From the NCBI GenBank assembly GCA_947165675.1, contig CAMVBJ010000005.1, forward strand, positions 1 to 64,000: a stretch of 64,000 nucleotides of DNA, written 5' to 3'. A program made the translations under genes and the position numbers. Below the pieces are notes generated by a model. It was not told the DNA's origin. It did not search any database and saw only the letters and a program-made list of their open reading frames with translations. Each line of letters begins with the position of its first letter. The stretch's first letter is position 1. Shown in pieces: positions 35,946 through 43,904 of the stretch. Source of the DNA: an uncultured Prevotellaceae bacterium. GTDB taxonomy: Bacteria; Bacteroidota; Bacteroidia; Bacteroidales; Muribaculaceae.

Positions 35946-36917
35946 TCACCTCCTGAATTGTCTAAGCAGGCCGTCAACAAAGTACAAGTATGACCCGCCG
36001 TCGTAATACCAATATTCTCTCATGCCACGCTGGTCAGGAATCTCGTTGATGCGAACGGGTGAACCTATAGCCAAGCTACATTCCGCCTTGGTCATTCCCT
36101 CAACCACCTCACCACGGGTGATGCGTTTCCAATTAACGTCACTGATGTCTGGATTGTTCAAGTGAGGATCAGTTGAACAGAAGAGCGCATCAAAGTCACG
36201 ACCGTGCATCGTCGAAGCATTATCGCTCATCCACACCATCGCCCGCTCTCGAGTATCAATGGTAGTGAATAAAACCCGCAAAGGCAAGACAGCATTACCT
36301 GGCAGCACGCTGTCGATGGCCACCTTGATGAAATGGCGGCCGTTCATCATCTGCTCGGACTGACGGTCATACCAGATGGGCGTGCGGATGAAGAACTCCT
36401 TGCCCACCAACTGGCGAGCCACATGATCCACCATGTCCATATCAATGAGCATGGGCAAGGTGAAACCGGCACGATCGGCATCCTTGGCCTTGCCATAGCG
36501 GTAGGTGAGCCGCAAGTCTGTCTCCGCATCAGTAAAATCAATATACAGCCTGCGGTAATCATCATCAGTAACGATACCGCTTTTAGACCAACTATTGTAG
36601 GTAAGAGTGTGGCCTGCCAGGTGGAGGGTATCCTTGTCATAGCCACTGCTCTCGGCAAGCATCTGTGTCACCTTGTCATCAGCCACCCAGAAGCGTTTAC
36701 CTGGTTTCCATGCGGGCAATGAATCCCTGTAGGCATCAAGAGTCACCGTCGGTTGCTTGCTATCCACGCGTTCTATCACCTTGCGGACATCCTTATCGGT
36801 CACATGTTCGGTGAGTTCAATACCAGTGCCACATGCTGCCATGAGGACACACAAGGTGCCACCCATCACAGCATGACGACTGTTCGTTGATATCCTGTGC
36901 AACCGCACTTGCATCAA
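35946..36917 (-). CDS. Lipoprotein with BamE/OmlA-like C-terminus
   Basis: 323 aa. A lipobox (LMAAC) follows a hydrophobic stretch near residue 25, so it is probably a lipoprotein. The C-terminal 60 residues (ITRGEVVEGMTKAECSLAIGSP... WYYDGGSYLYFVDGLLRQF) resemble the small BamE/OmlA fold, which has a WxY...-type strand after a GMT helix. The N-terminal 200 residues are unfamiliar. It overlaps the upstream lipoprotein gene by 4 bp. Confidence 0.68.
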   Translation of the reverse strand: MMQVRLHRISTNSRHAVMGGTLCVLMAACGTGIELTEHVTDKDVRKVIERVDSKQPTVTLDAYRDSLPAWKPGKRFWVADDKVTQMLAESSGYDKDTLHLAGHTLTYNSWSKSGIVTDDDYRRLYIDFTDAETDLRLTYRYGKAKDADRAGFTLPMLIDMDMVDHVARQLVGKEFFIRTPIWYDRQSEQMMNGRHFIKVAIDSVLPGNAVLPLRVLFTTIDTRERAMVWMSDNASTMHGRDFDALFCSTDPHLNNPDISDVNWKRITRGEVVEGMTKAECSLAIGSPVRINEIPDQRGMREYWYYDGGSYLYFVDGLLRQFRR

Positions 36918-37321
36918 TGGTCCTTTTGGTCCATGAGAAGCTTGTCAATGCTCTCGGTTACAGCCTGAATGTTGACATTGCCCTCAAGCGCATCGTCGAC
37001 AACGTCCTTGATGGCGTCCTCGTTTTTCATGCCGTTTTTGACCTTGACCGAAGTGATGTAAGGAGCGTTACGTTGACGCGACTCCTTGAGAGCAGCACGA
37101 AAGTCAGCAATAGCTGCCGAATCTCCAGTAGCTACAACTTCTTTCTCAATCAAGCGGATGCTGTCTTCAAATGCCAGCACGGCAGCGGAGTCCTGCTTCT
37201 CGCACAATTCGTCAAGTTGCTTGGCCATCTGCTCACCCTTGGCCTTGTAATCGGCTGAATTGGTACAGCTCATCAGTGACAAGGTTGCCACCATTGCAAT
37301 TGCTACAATTGATTTCTTCAT
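36914..37321 (-). CDS. Small lipoprotein of unknown function
   Basis: 135 aa. A signal peptide with lipobox (LSLMSC) is followed by a charged, mostly helical domain rich in Lys and Glu. I recognise no family. Its stop overlaps the next start (ATGA) and its start is 24 bp after the TSCPD gene, so it belongs to the long minus-strand run. Location is inferred to be the periplasmic side of a membrane. Confidence 0.72.
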   Translation of the reverse strand: MKKSIVAIAMVATLSLMSCTNSADYKAKGEQMAKQLDELCEKQDSAAVLAFEDSIRLIEKEVVATGDSAAIADFRAALKESRQRNAPYITSVKVKNGMKNEDAIKDVVDDALEGNVNIQAVTESIDKLLMDQKDH

Positions 37322-37345
37322 GATGATATAATCTTGTTAAGTTAT

Positions 37346-37600
37346 TTACTGTTTTTTCAAAGCCTCGCGCATGGCAGTTGCCAGCTGGTCGGGGCAAGAC
37401 GTGTTCTTGTAACCGCAGCGTATTCCCTGCAGTTTGTCAATGACTTCCTGGGCCTTCATGCCGCGCACCAGGGTGGCTATGCCCTGCAGATTGCCATGAC
37501 AACCTCCCATGAATTGAACATCATTGATGATGCCTTGATCGTCGATTTCAAAGTCAATCTGGGAAGAACAAGTGCCTTGAGTATAATAAGTGTATTTCAT
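37346..37600 (-). CDS. TSCPD-domain protein
   Basis: 84 aa. The C-terminal motif NTSCPDQLATAM gives the family its name; another Cys pair lies in GTCSS and FMGGCHGN. The stand-alone TSCPD family shares this module with the C-terminus of B12-dependent ribonucleotide reductase. Function is unproven. It starts 4 bp after the Crp/Fnr gene. Confidence 0.88.
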   Translation of the reverse strand: MKYTYYTQGTCSSQIDFEIDDQGIINDVQFMGGCHGNLQGIATLVRGMKAQEVIDKLQGIRCGYKNTSCPDQLATAMREALKKQ

Positions 37601-37604
37601 CGGG

Positions 37605-38282
37605 TCATTCCATTATAAAATCCATTAATTTCTTGAAATCCAAGAGCTGCAACTCGTTGCTGTCGTAGTCCAAGATTTCCTGATCTCTCAATTTGTCAAG
37701 CGAAGCCACCAGAGTCGTGCGCTGGGTGCTCAACAGGGTACACAGATCCTTCTGCTTATAGCGCAGGATGATGTTCTCGGCACCCGGTATGGTCAGCATG
37801 TCCAACAGAATTGCCAAGCGCTCAATTACCGAACCGTCACTAATCGACAACGCCGATGACACGCCTCGCTGGCTCCCTGACGAGAGGTAATTCAAGATGT
37901 TGAACAAGAACACCTTGTCACCGTTAATCATCTTGATATAGTCACTCTTGAGCAGCTGTAAGACGCCACATGCCCCGTCGGCAGTCACGGTATAAGGATA
38001 AACCGTCTCCCGGCCGAAGAGGTATTCAGGAGCCAGGACATTGGGGGTGGATAGAGTCTGCGACAGCGAGACCCTCAAGTGAGAAAAAGGCATTTCAAGA
38101 CGCACCTTGCCAGACACTATGAACCTGATGTGGGTACACGTATCGCCAACAGCAACAATCTGTTCCCCATTACGGTACTTGAGGAAATGAAACGGATACT
38201 TCTCAACCAGCTGCGTGATACCATCTGTGCTCACGCCCTGAAATAGAGGCAACCGCATCAATTGTTGATACATACTGTTCAT
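37605..38282 (-). CDS. Crp/Fnr-family transcription regulator
   Basis: 225 aa. An N-terminal cyclic-nucleotide-binding-like beta barrel (residues about 12-120, GEQIVAVGDTCTHIRFIVSGKVRL) and a C-terminal winged helix (about 165-215, DLCTLLSTQRTTLVASLDKLRDQEIL). No cluster of four N-terminal Cys is seen, so it is not an Fnr-type oxygen sensor. The effector and targets are unknown. It lies between hisS (27 bp) and the TSCPD gene (4 bp). Confidence 0.88.
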   Translation of the reverse strand: MNSMYQQLMRLPLFQGVSTDGITQLVEKYPFHFLKYRNGEQIVAVGDTCTHIRFIVSGKVRLEMPFSHLRVSLSQTLSTPNVLAPEYLFGRETVYPYTVTADGACGVLQLLKSDYIKMINGDKVFLFNILNYLSSGSQRGVSSALSISDGSVIERLAILLDMLTIPGAENIILRYKQKDLCTLLSTQRTTLVASLDKLRDQEILDYDSNELQLLDFKKLMDFIME

Positions 38283-38309
38283 TGTCGTGCTTCCTTGGCT
38301 ACAGGCTGT

Positions 38310-39674
38310 TTATTGACCTAATTGGGCTATGACTTGATCAACCGTCAGCATCTGCTGTTCTCCAGTTGCCATGTTCTTGAGAGCGATGGTTCCGTTCTGC
38401 ACCTCATCGGCACCCACGATTGCCACAAAGGGGATTTTGCGGTCGTTGGCATAGTTCATCTGCTTCTTCATCTTGGCGCTGTCAGGATACAGTTCCGCGC
38501 TGATGCCAGCTTGTCGCAAGGCCTTGATGTGACAGAGTGAAGCAGCGGCTTCTTGCTCGCCAAAGTTGACAAACATCACTCTTGCCGTTGCCATGGTGTC
38601 AGCAGGATAGAGGTCCAGAGCATTGAGCACATCGTAAATGCGGTCGGCACCAAAGCTGATGCCCACGCCCGAAAGACCCGGCATTCCAAAAACGCCCGTC
38701 AAGTTATCGTAACGGCCACCTCCCGTGATACTGCCGATAGCGACATCGAGCGCCTTGACCTCAAGGATTGTACCCGTGTAATAGTTCAAGCCTCGTGCCA
38801 GCGACACGTCGAGTTCCACGCGTGCACGGGTACCCAATCGAGTCACGTGATCGAGCACATAGCGCATCTCCTCGATGCCCTTCATACCCACCTCGCTGGT
38901 AGCCAGCATGGTAGCCAGGGCAGTGAGGCGCTCCTCGTTAGTGCCCTCTAATGCCAATAGAGGCTGTAAGGTCGCAACGGCCTCGTCGCTCAGGCCTTTC
39001 TCCTTCAACTCAGCATTAACATTGTCAATACCAATTTTATCGAGTTTGTCAATGGCTACGGTGATATCGACAATCTTGTCGGCTGCGCCGATGATTTCGG
39101 CTATGCCACTCAAGATTTTACGATTATTCAGCTTGATGGCGACATTGATGTTAAATCGGTTAAACACCTCATCAATCATCGTTACCAATTCCACCTCGTT
39201 CAGCAGCGAGTCACTGCCCACAATATCGGCATCACACTGGTAAAACTCACGGTAACGACCCTTCTGGGGACGGTCGGCACGCCACACGGGCTGAACCTGA
39301 TAGCGCTTGAAGGGCATCTGCAAATCATTGCGGTGCTGAACGACATAGCGGGCAAAGGGCACTGTCAAGTCATAACGCAAGCCTTTCTCGCTGATCTTGG
39401 TCGTTAAGTGCAACGAGTCGTGAGCCGCCAACAGGTCATCGGGGGCGTCCTTGAGATAGTCACCACTATTCAGAATCTTGAACAACAATTTGTCCCCTTC
39501 CTCACCATACTTGCCCATCAGCGTGGACAAGTTCTCTACAGCAGGAGTCTCGATCTGCTGGAAACCATAGAGCAAGAAAACATCTTTAATTGTATTGAAA
39601 ATATAGTTGCGACGCGCCATCTCAATTGGAGAGAAATCGCGCGTTCCTTTAGGGATAGACGGTTTTTGTGCCAT
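38310..39674 (-). CDS. hisS: Histidyl-tRNA synthetase
   Basis: 454 aa. A class II aminoacyl-tRNA synthetase that charges tRNA-His. The N-terminus ([12 protein letters not shown]) and motifs 2 and 3 ([27 protein letters not shown]) are clear, as are the His-specific segments ([10 protein letters not shown]) and a C-terminal anticodon-binding domain. Normal length. It probably heads the minus-strand run that continues through crp/fnr and the TSCPD gene. Confidence 0.97.
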   Translation of the reverse strand: MAQKPSIPKGTRDFSPIEMARRNYIFNTIKDVFLLYGFQQIETPAVENLSTLMGKYGEEGDKLLFKILNSGDYLKDAPDDLLAAHDSLHLTTKISEKGLRYDLTVPFARYVVQHRNDLQMPFKRYQVQPVWRADRPQKGRYREFYQCDADIVGSDSLLNEVELVTMIDEVFNRFNINVAIKLNNRKILSGIAEIIGAADKIVDITVAIDKLDKIGIDNVNAELKEKGLSDEAVATLQPLLALEGTNEERLTALATMLATSEVGMKGIEEMRYVLDHVTRLGTRARVELDVSLARGLNYYTGTILEVKALDVAIGSITGGGRYDNLTGVFGMPGLSGVGISFGADRIYDVLNALDLYPADTMATARVMFVNFGEQEAAASLCHIKALRQAGISAELYPDSAKMKKQMNYANDRKIPFVAIVGADEVQNGTIALKNMATGEQQMLTVDQVIAQLGQ

Positions 39675-39722
39675 TTCTTGATATAAAAAAAATGTGTACT
39701 ATGAATTTAAATGTGTCTTGAA

Positions 39723-40403
39723 TTATCGGCGATTACCACCAAAGATCATTGCAATATAATATAATAATGTAGCCAATGAGCCGATAGCCGCCACGACATA
39801 GGTATAAGCGGCGGCATGCAAGGCATCCTTGGCATACTCCAGTTGCTGTCCGCTGACGATACCTGAACTCTCAAGCCACTGAACCGCACGACGACTGGCA
39901 TCCACCTCAACTGGCAGAGTGACAAAACTGAACAGCACCGTGCTGGCAAACAGAGCAATTGCAATATACAGTGGGATTGGTGTCCACTGAGCCACTACGA
40001 TACCGGCAAGCAGCAGCCATTGGATAGTGTTGGATGCAAAGGACACGATGGGAACCATCTTGGTACGCAACTGCAACATGCTGTAGCCCACCTTGTGCTG
40101 CACTGCATGGCCACACTCGTGGGCAGCAACTGCGGCGGCCGCAATGCTATTGGTCCCATAGACAGGCTCACTCAGGTTTACAGTCATGTTGGCAGGATTA
40201 AAGTGGTCGGTCAACTGACCGCTGACACTCGTCACCTGCACGTCTCCACAGCCATTCTGCTGCAACATAGCCATAGCGACATCACGTCCAGCCATGGGAA
40301 CACCCAGTGGCACTTTACTATACTTTGCAAACTTAGACTTGAGGGAGTTCTGAACAATCATGCTCAGGATAAAAACACCTCCCATGAGAATCCATATAAA
40401 CAT
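39723..40403 (-). CDS. Membrane zinc metallopeptidase, YugP-type
   Basis: 226 aa with N-terminal and C-terminal membrane helices and the zinc motif AAHECGHAVQH near the middle. The family is annotated as a neutral zinc metallopeptidase; its role is not well known. A -7 box is at 40501-40508, giving a leader of about 90 nt. It lies 48 bp upstream of hisS on the same strand. Confidence 0.85.
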   Translation of the reverse strand: MFIWILMGGVFILSMIVQNSLKSKFAKYSKVPLGVPMAGRDVAMAMLQQNGCGDVQVTSVSGQLTDHFNPANMTVNLSEPVYGTNSIAAAAVAAHECGHAVQHKVGYSMLQLRTKMVPIVSFASNTIQWLLLAGIVVAQWTPIPLYIAIALFASTVLFSFVTLPVEVDASRRAVQWLESSGIVSGQQLEYAKDALHAAAYTYVVAAIGSLATLLYYIAMIFGGNRR

Positions 40404-40500
40404 ATCGTATCAGTTTTAGTAGTGATTTCTTTTTTATCTCATTAACTCAATATTTGGCACGAAAATTGTAGCATAATACGCTGGACAAAATTCCGCACCG

Positions 40501-40508
40501 CAAAGTTA
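40501..40508 (-). promoter_or_regulatory. -7 box for the YugP-type gene
   Basis: The minus strand reads TAACTTTG, 97 nt before the start at 40403; divergent from the promoter at 40581-40611. Confidence 0.45.
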
Positions 40509-40580
40509 AAGATTTTTGTCCGCAAAATGTCCTTTAGAGACAATAAAAGTGCTAAAAATTGAAAATTAGGCAGAAAAAAG

Positions 40581-40611
40581 TTTGCTAATTCAAAAATAGC
40601 CGTTACATTTG
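40581..40611 (+). promoter_or_regulatory. Near-consensus promoter of the alanine-rich lipoprotein
   Basis: TTTG at 40581-40584 and TACATTTG at 40604-40611 separated by 19 nt, an ideal Bacteroidota promoter. The leader is about 45 nt. Confidence 0.7.
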
Positions 40612-40663
40612 CGGCGTTGAATTTATCGTTTTATTATTAATTTTAATTAAAAGTTGTTTTATT

Positions 40664-41242
40664 ATGAAGAAGTATTTATTGATCTTTGCAGCTGTTGCTG
40701 CCGTTGCTTTTGTTGGTTGCAAGACCGAGACCAAGCCCGCTGAGGAAGTTGCTCCCGAGCAGACCGAAGAAGTAGCTCCCACTGTTGAGAGCGTTACCGC
40801 TGACCTGTTGAACGCAGCTGATGAGGCTACCGCAGTTTCTCTGCTCGATGGCCTGAAACAGAAAGCCCAGGCTCTGCTTGATGGAGGTGACCAGGCAGGT
40901 TACTTCAACATCATCAACATCATCAAGACCGTTTGGGAGAACAACAAGGATGCCATCCTGGCTAAGATCCCGACTCTGGCTGACAAGATGACCAACTACA
41001 TTGATGTTCCCGAGAACCTGAAGGCCGGCTTCGCAGAGTTCGTTGCCAACGCTGCTAAGGAGAAAGTTGGTGAGGCTGTTAATGCCGCTACCGACGCTGC
41101 TGGTGCTGCCGTTGACGCTGCCAAGGACAAGGCTGGTGAGGCTGTTGACGCCGCTAAGGACGCTGCTGGCAACGCCGTAGATGCTGCCAAGGAGAAAGGC
41201 GCTGACGCTGCTCAGGCCGTAGCTGATGAGCTGAAGAAGTAA
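40664..41242 (+). CDS. Alanine-rich helical lipoprotein with 11-residue repeats
   Basis: 192 aa. Signal peptide with lipobox (AFVGC). Residues about 140-190 are repeats such as AAKDKAGEAVDAAKDAAGNAV, an 11-residue A/K/D/E pattern like LEA or apolipoprotein helices. A central globular helical part (about 45-130) is unfamiliar. A consensus promoter and a good terminator, together with frequent use of a few codons, suggest high expression. I infer a structural or envelope-stress role, not proven. Confidence 0.83.
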   Translation: MKKYLLIFAAVAAVAFVGCKTETKPAEEVAPEQTEEVAPTVESVTADLLNAADEATAVSLLDGLKQKAQALLDGGDQAGYFNIINIIKTVWENNKDAILAKIPTLADKMTNYIDVPENLKAGFAEFVANAAKEKVGEAVNAATDAAGAAVDAAKDKAGEAVDAAKDAAGNAVDAAKEKGADAAQAVADELKK

Positions 41243-41263
41243 ATCAGGATATTCATTAATTTT

Positions 41264-41306
41264 AAGTTGGGACAGATTCTGTGAGTCTGCCCCAACTTAG
41301 TTTTTT
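41264..41306 (+). terminator. Terminator of the alanine-rich lipoprotein gene
   Basis: AAGTTGGG (41264-41271) pairs with CCCAACTT (41291-41298), extended by CAGAT/GTCTG after one mismatch, followed by a run of six T at 41301. Confidence 0.85.
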
Positions 41307-41318
41307 GACCTCTAATAC

Positions 41319-41810
41319 TCATCTCCTCAGCTGATAGGCCAGGCGTTCATCTCCACTGAGCAGATAGATGATGCCGCAGCAGGTGAAGCCATAGCGCTCA
41401 ATGACGTGACGCATGATGACATTGTCACGATGGGTGTCGATGCGCAGGTTGCCCGCAACGCCCATGCAGTAGTCCATGACATCATTGAACACGCCGTGGC
41501 TGCTGGCCGTACTGGCCAAGCGATGAACGACATAATAGGGCGCGTCGTCAAGCCATCTGCCCTGAAAAATTTCTTTATATGTGGGCTCTGGACCAGGAAT
41601 AAAGGCAAATGACGCCACTATATGTCCATCTTCTTCCTCCAGCAGATAACAATGTCCATTGTTAATGTCGTTCTGGATGGTTTCCTCACTGGGGTAGCCA
41701 TCGATCCACTGGTTCACGTTGCCACACGAGCGCATGATGACGCGTGCCTCATCAATGAGTCGCATAATCACCGGCACGTCATTCATCGCCGCTTTCCTGA
41801 TTGATCTCAT
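41319..41810 (-). CDS. GNAT-family N-acetyltransferase
   Basis: 163 aa. Features of the GNAT fold: an N-terminal IRKAAMNDVPVIMRLIDEAR segment, the beta strand with GHIVASFAFI, and a C-terminal half with a V-x-x-L-A-S-type motif (VHRLASTASSHGVF) in place of the usual Q/RxxGxG/A loop. The substrate is unknown. It starts 6 bp after the M3 peptidase gene. Confidence 0.8.
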   Translation of the reverse strand: MRSIRKAAMNDVPVIMRLIDEARVIMRSCGNVNQWIDGYPSEETIQNDINNGHCYLLEEEDGHIVASFAFIPGPEPTYKEIFQGRWLDDAPYYVVHRLASTASSHGVFNDVMDYCMGVAGNLRIDTHRDNVIMRHVIERYGFTCCGIIYLLSGDERLAYQLRR

Positions 41811-41816
41811 AGCGTT

Positions 41817-43874
41817 TTATTGTTTTTGTTCAGTTCCAGTGATGCCGTCACGCCTCATCATGGCGTCGATGTGCGGCTCGCGACCACGGAAACGTTTATA
41901 TAGCGTCATGGGTGCCTCTGTTCCTCCACGAGACAGGACGTTATCCACCCATGACCGTGCAGTCTGTCGATTAAAGATGCCTTCCTCCTGAAATTTGGAG
42001 AAAGCATCACACTCAATCATCTCGGCCCACTTGTAACCGTAGTAACCTGCGGCATATCCTCCTGAGAAGATGTGTGTGAACTGAGGCGACATGATACAGC
42101 CATCGACAGGTTCAAAGGCTTGCACATCTTTCACGGCTTCATACTCAAACTTGAAGTCATCTCCCTCATAGGGCTCACTGATGCTGTGCCAGGCCATATC
42201 GATGTAACCAAAGCCCAATTGTCGCACGCAGGCATAGGCTGCTCCATACTGTGATGATGCCAACAGACGGTCAATCAGCTCTTGAGGCACCGGTTCTCCT
42301 GTCTGATAATGACGGGCAAAACTGTCAAGGAATTGGCGCTCATAGACGTAATTCTCATTGAACTGAGACGGCACCTCGACAAAGTCACGATAGACGTTGG
42401 TGCCCGATAGGGACTGATACTTGCAGCGGGTCAACAACTGATGCAGGGCGTGTCCGAACTCGTGCATAAAGGTCTCGACCTCTCGCACGGTGAGCAATGA
42501 GGGTTTGGCATCGGTAGGTCGAGTGAAGTTCATCGTTAAGGTCACTAACGGCCGCACGTCATTGCCATTGTCATCGACATACTGTTCACGGAAACTTGTC
42601 ATCCATGCCCCACTCTGCTTGGTGGTACGCGGAAAGAAATCGACATAAAGCATTCCCACAGCCTTGCCATCCTCGTCGGTCACATCATAGACCTCGACTT
42701 CGGGATGAAATACCTGAGCATCATGATTGGGCGTGAAACACAAGCCATACATGAGTTTGGCAAAGCCAAAAACACCTTTAGTAACATGGCTCAACTCGAA
42801 ATAAGGCCGCAACAACTCGTCGTTGATTTCAAACATCGAGTCCTTCTCCTTATTACTATAGTAGCTATAATCCCATGGCATGATTTCGACAGGCTTGCCC
42901 TCAATTTGACTGGCAAATCTGGTAAGTCGCTCCATCTCTTTACGCTCGACTGGCAGATAGGCGTCACGCAACTGGTTGAGCATGTCATAAACGGCGGCAG
43001 GGGTTTCAGCCATCGTGTGCTGTAATTTATGCTCGGCAAAGGTCTTGCATCCCATGAGGCGTGCAATCTCCAAGCGGGTATTGGCGATGTCCCGCAACAC
43101 ATCCAGGTTGTTATATTCACCACTGGTGCACTGGCGGTTATACATCTTATACAACTTCTCTCGCAAGTCACGGCGGTCGCTATATTTCATGAAGGGGACA
43201 TAGCTTGGCGCATCCAAGGTTACCAGCCATGCGTCCTCTCGTCCCTTGTCCTTAGCGGCCTGCTTAGCGGCATCCAAGGCACTCTCGGGAAGGCCTGCGA
43301 GGTCATCCTGTGTCAACCACAATTCATAGAGAGGGGTCTCCTTGAGGGCATTTTGGTCAAACTTCAAGGATAGTTCGGTCAGCTTTTTGGACAATTGGCG
43401 ATAACGGTCGCGGTCCGCCCCTTTCAAGTTGGCACCGCTACGCACAAATCCGTCATAGGTCTCGCGCATGAGCATCTGGTCCTCCACGTCATAGCGGGCG
43501 GCATCAAAATGGTCATGCACATATTTTACACGTTGCCATAACTGCTCATTAAGGGTGATATTGTTGAAATGGGTGCTCAGTATCGGAGCCATGCGGTTGC
43601 TAACGTCCATCAGAGCATCGTCGGCATTGGCTGACAGCATGGGGTAAAATACACCCAAAACTCGATTCAGCATGGCACCAGCTCGCTCGAGAGCCACGAT
43701 TGTATTCTCAAATGTTGCCTCGGCCTGATTCTCGGCTATCGCCTTCACCTCGGCATCATGCTCTTGAATGCCATGCAAGATGGCTGGTTCATAATCGGCA
43801 GTTGTGATCCGATCAAATGGCACTGCCCCACCTGTTGTCCTGAATGGTTTATAAAAAATATTGTCCTCTATCAT
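41817..43874 (-). CDS. M3-family oligopeptidase (Dcp/PrlC type)
   Basis: 685 aa. The zinc motif HEFGHALH is near residue 471 (H471, H475) with a Glu about 28 residues later. Thimet-type peptidases degrade short peptides in the cytoplasm or periplasm. No signal peptide is seen, so it is probably cytoplasmic. Length matches Dcp/oligopeptidase A. It lies 30 bp after mutS2 and 6 bp before the GNAT gene, so the three may form an operon. Confidence 0.93.
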   Translation of the reverse strand: MIEDNIFYKPFRTTGGAVPFDRITTADYEPAILHGIQEHDAEVKAIAENQAEATFENTIVALERAGAMLNRVLGVFYPMLSANADDALMDVSNRMAPILSTHFNNITLNEQLWQRVKYVHDHFDAARYDVEDQMLMRETYDGFVRSGANLKGADRDRYRQLSKKLTELSLKFDQNALKETPLYELWLTQDDLAGLPESALDAAKQAAKDKGREDAWLVTLDAPSYVPFMKYSDRRDLREKLYKMYNRQCTSGEYNNLDVLRDIANTRLEIARLMGCKTFAEHKLQHTMAETPAAVYDMLNQLRDAYLPVERKEMERLTRFASQIEGKPVEIMPWDYSYYSNKEKDSMFEINDELLRPYFELSHVTKGVFGFAKLMYGLCFTPNHDAQVFHPEVEVYDVTDEDGKAVGMLYVDFFPRTTKQSGAWMTSFREQYVDDNGNDVRPLVTLTMNFTRPTDAKPSLLTVREVETFMHEFGHALHQLLTRCKYQSLSGTNVYRDFVEVPSQFNENYVYERQFLDSFARHYQTGEPVPQELIDRLLASSQYGAAYACVRQLGFGYIDMAWHSISEPYEGDDFKFEYEAVKDVQAFEPVDGCIMSPQFTHIFSGGYAAGYYGYKWAEMIECDAFSKFQEEGIFNRQTARSWVDNVLSRGGTEAPMTLYKRFRGREPHIDAMMRRDGITGTEQKQ

Positions 43875-43904
43875 TTTTCAGTAATCGATAATTTCTAATC
43901 TATG

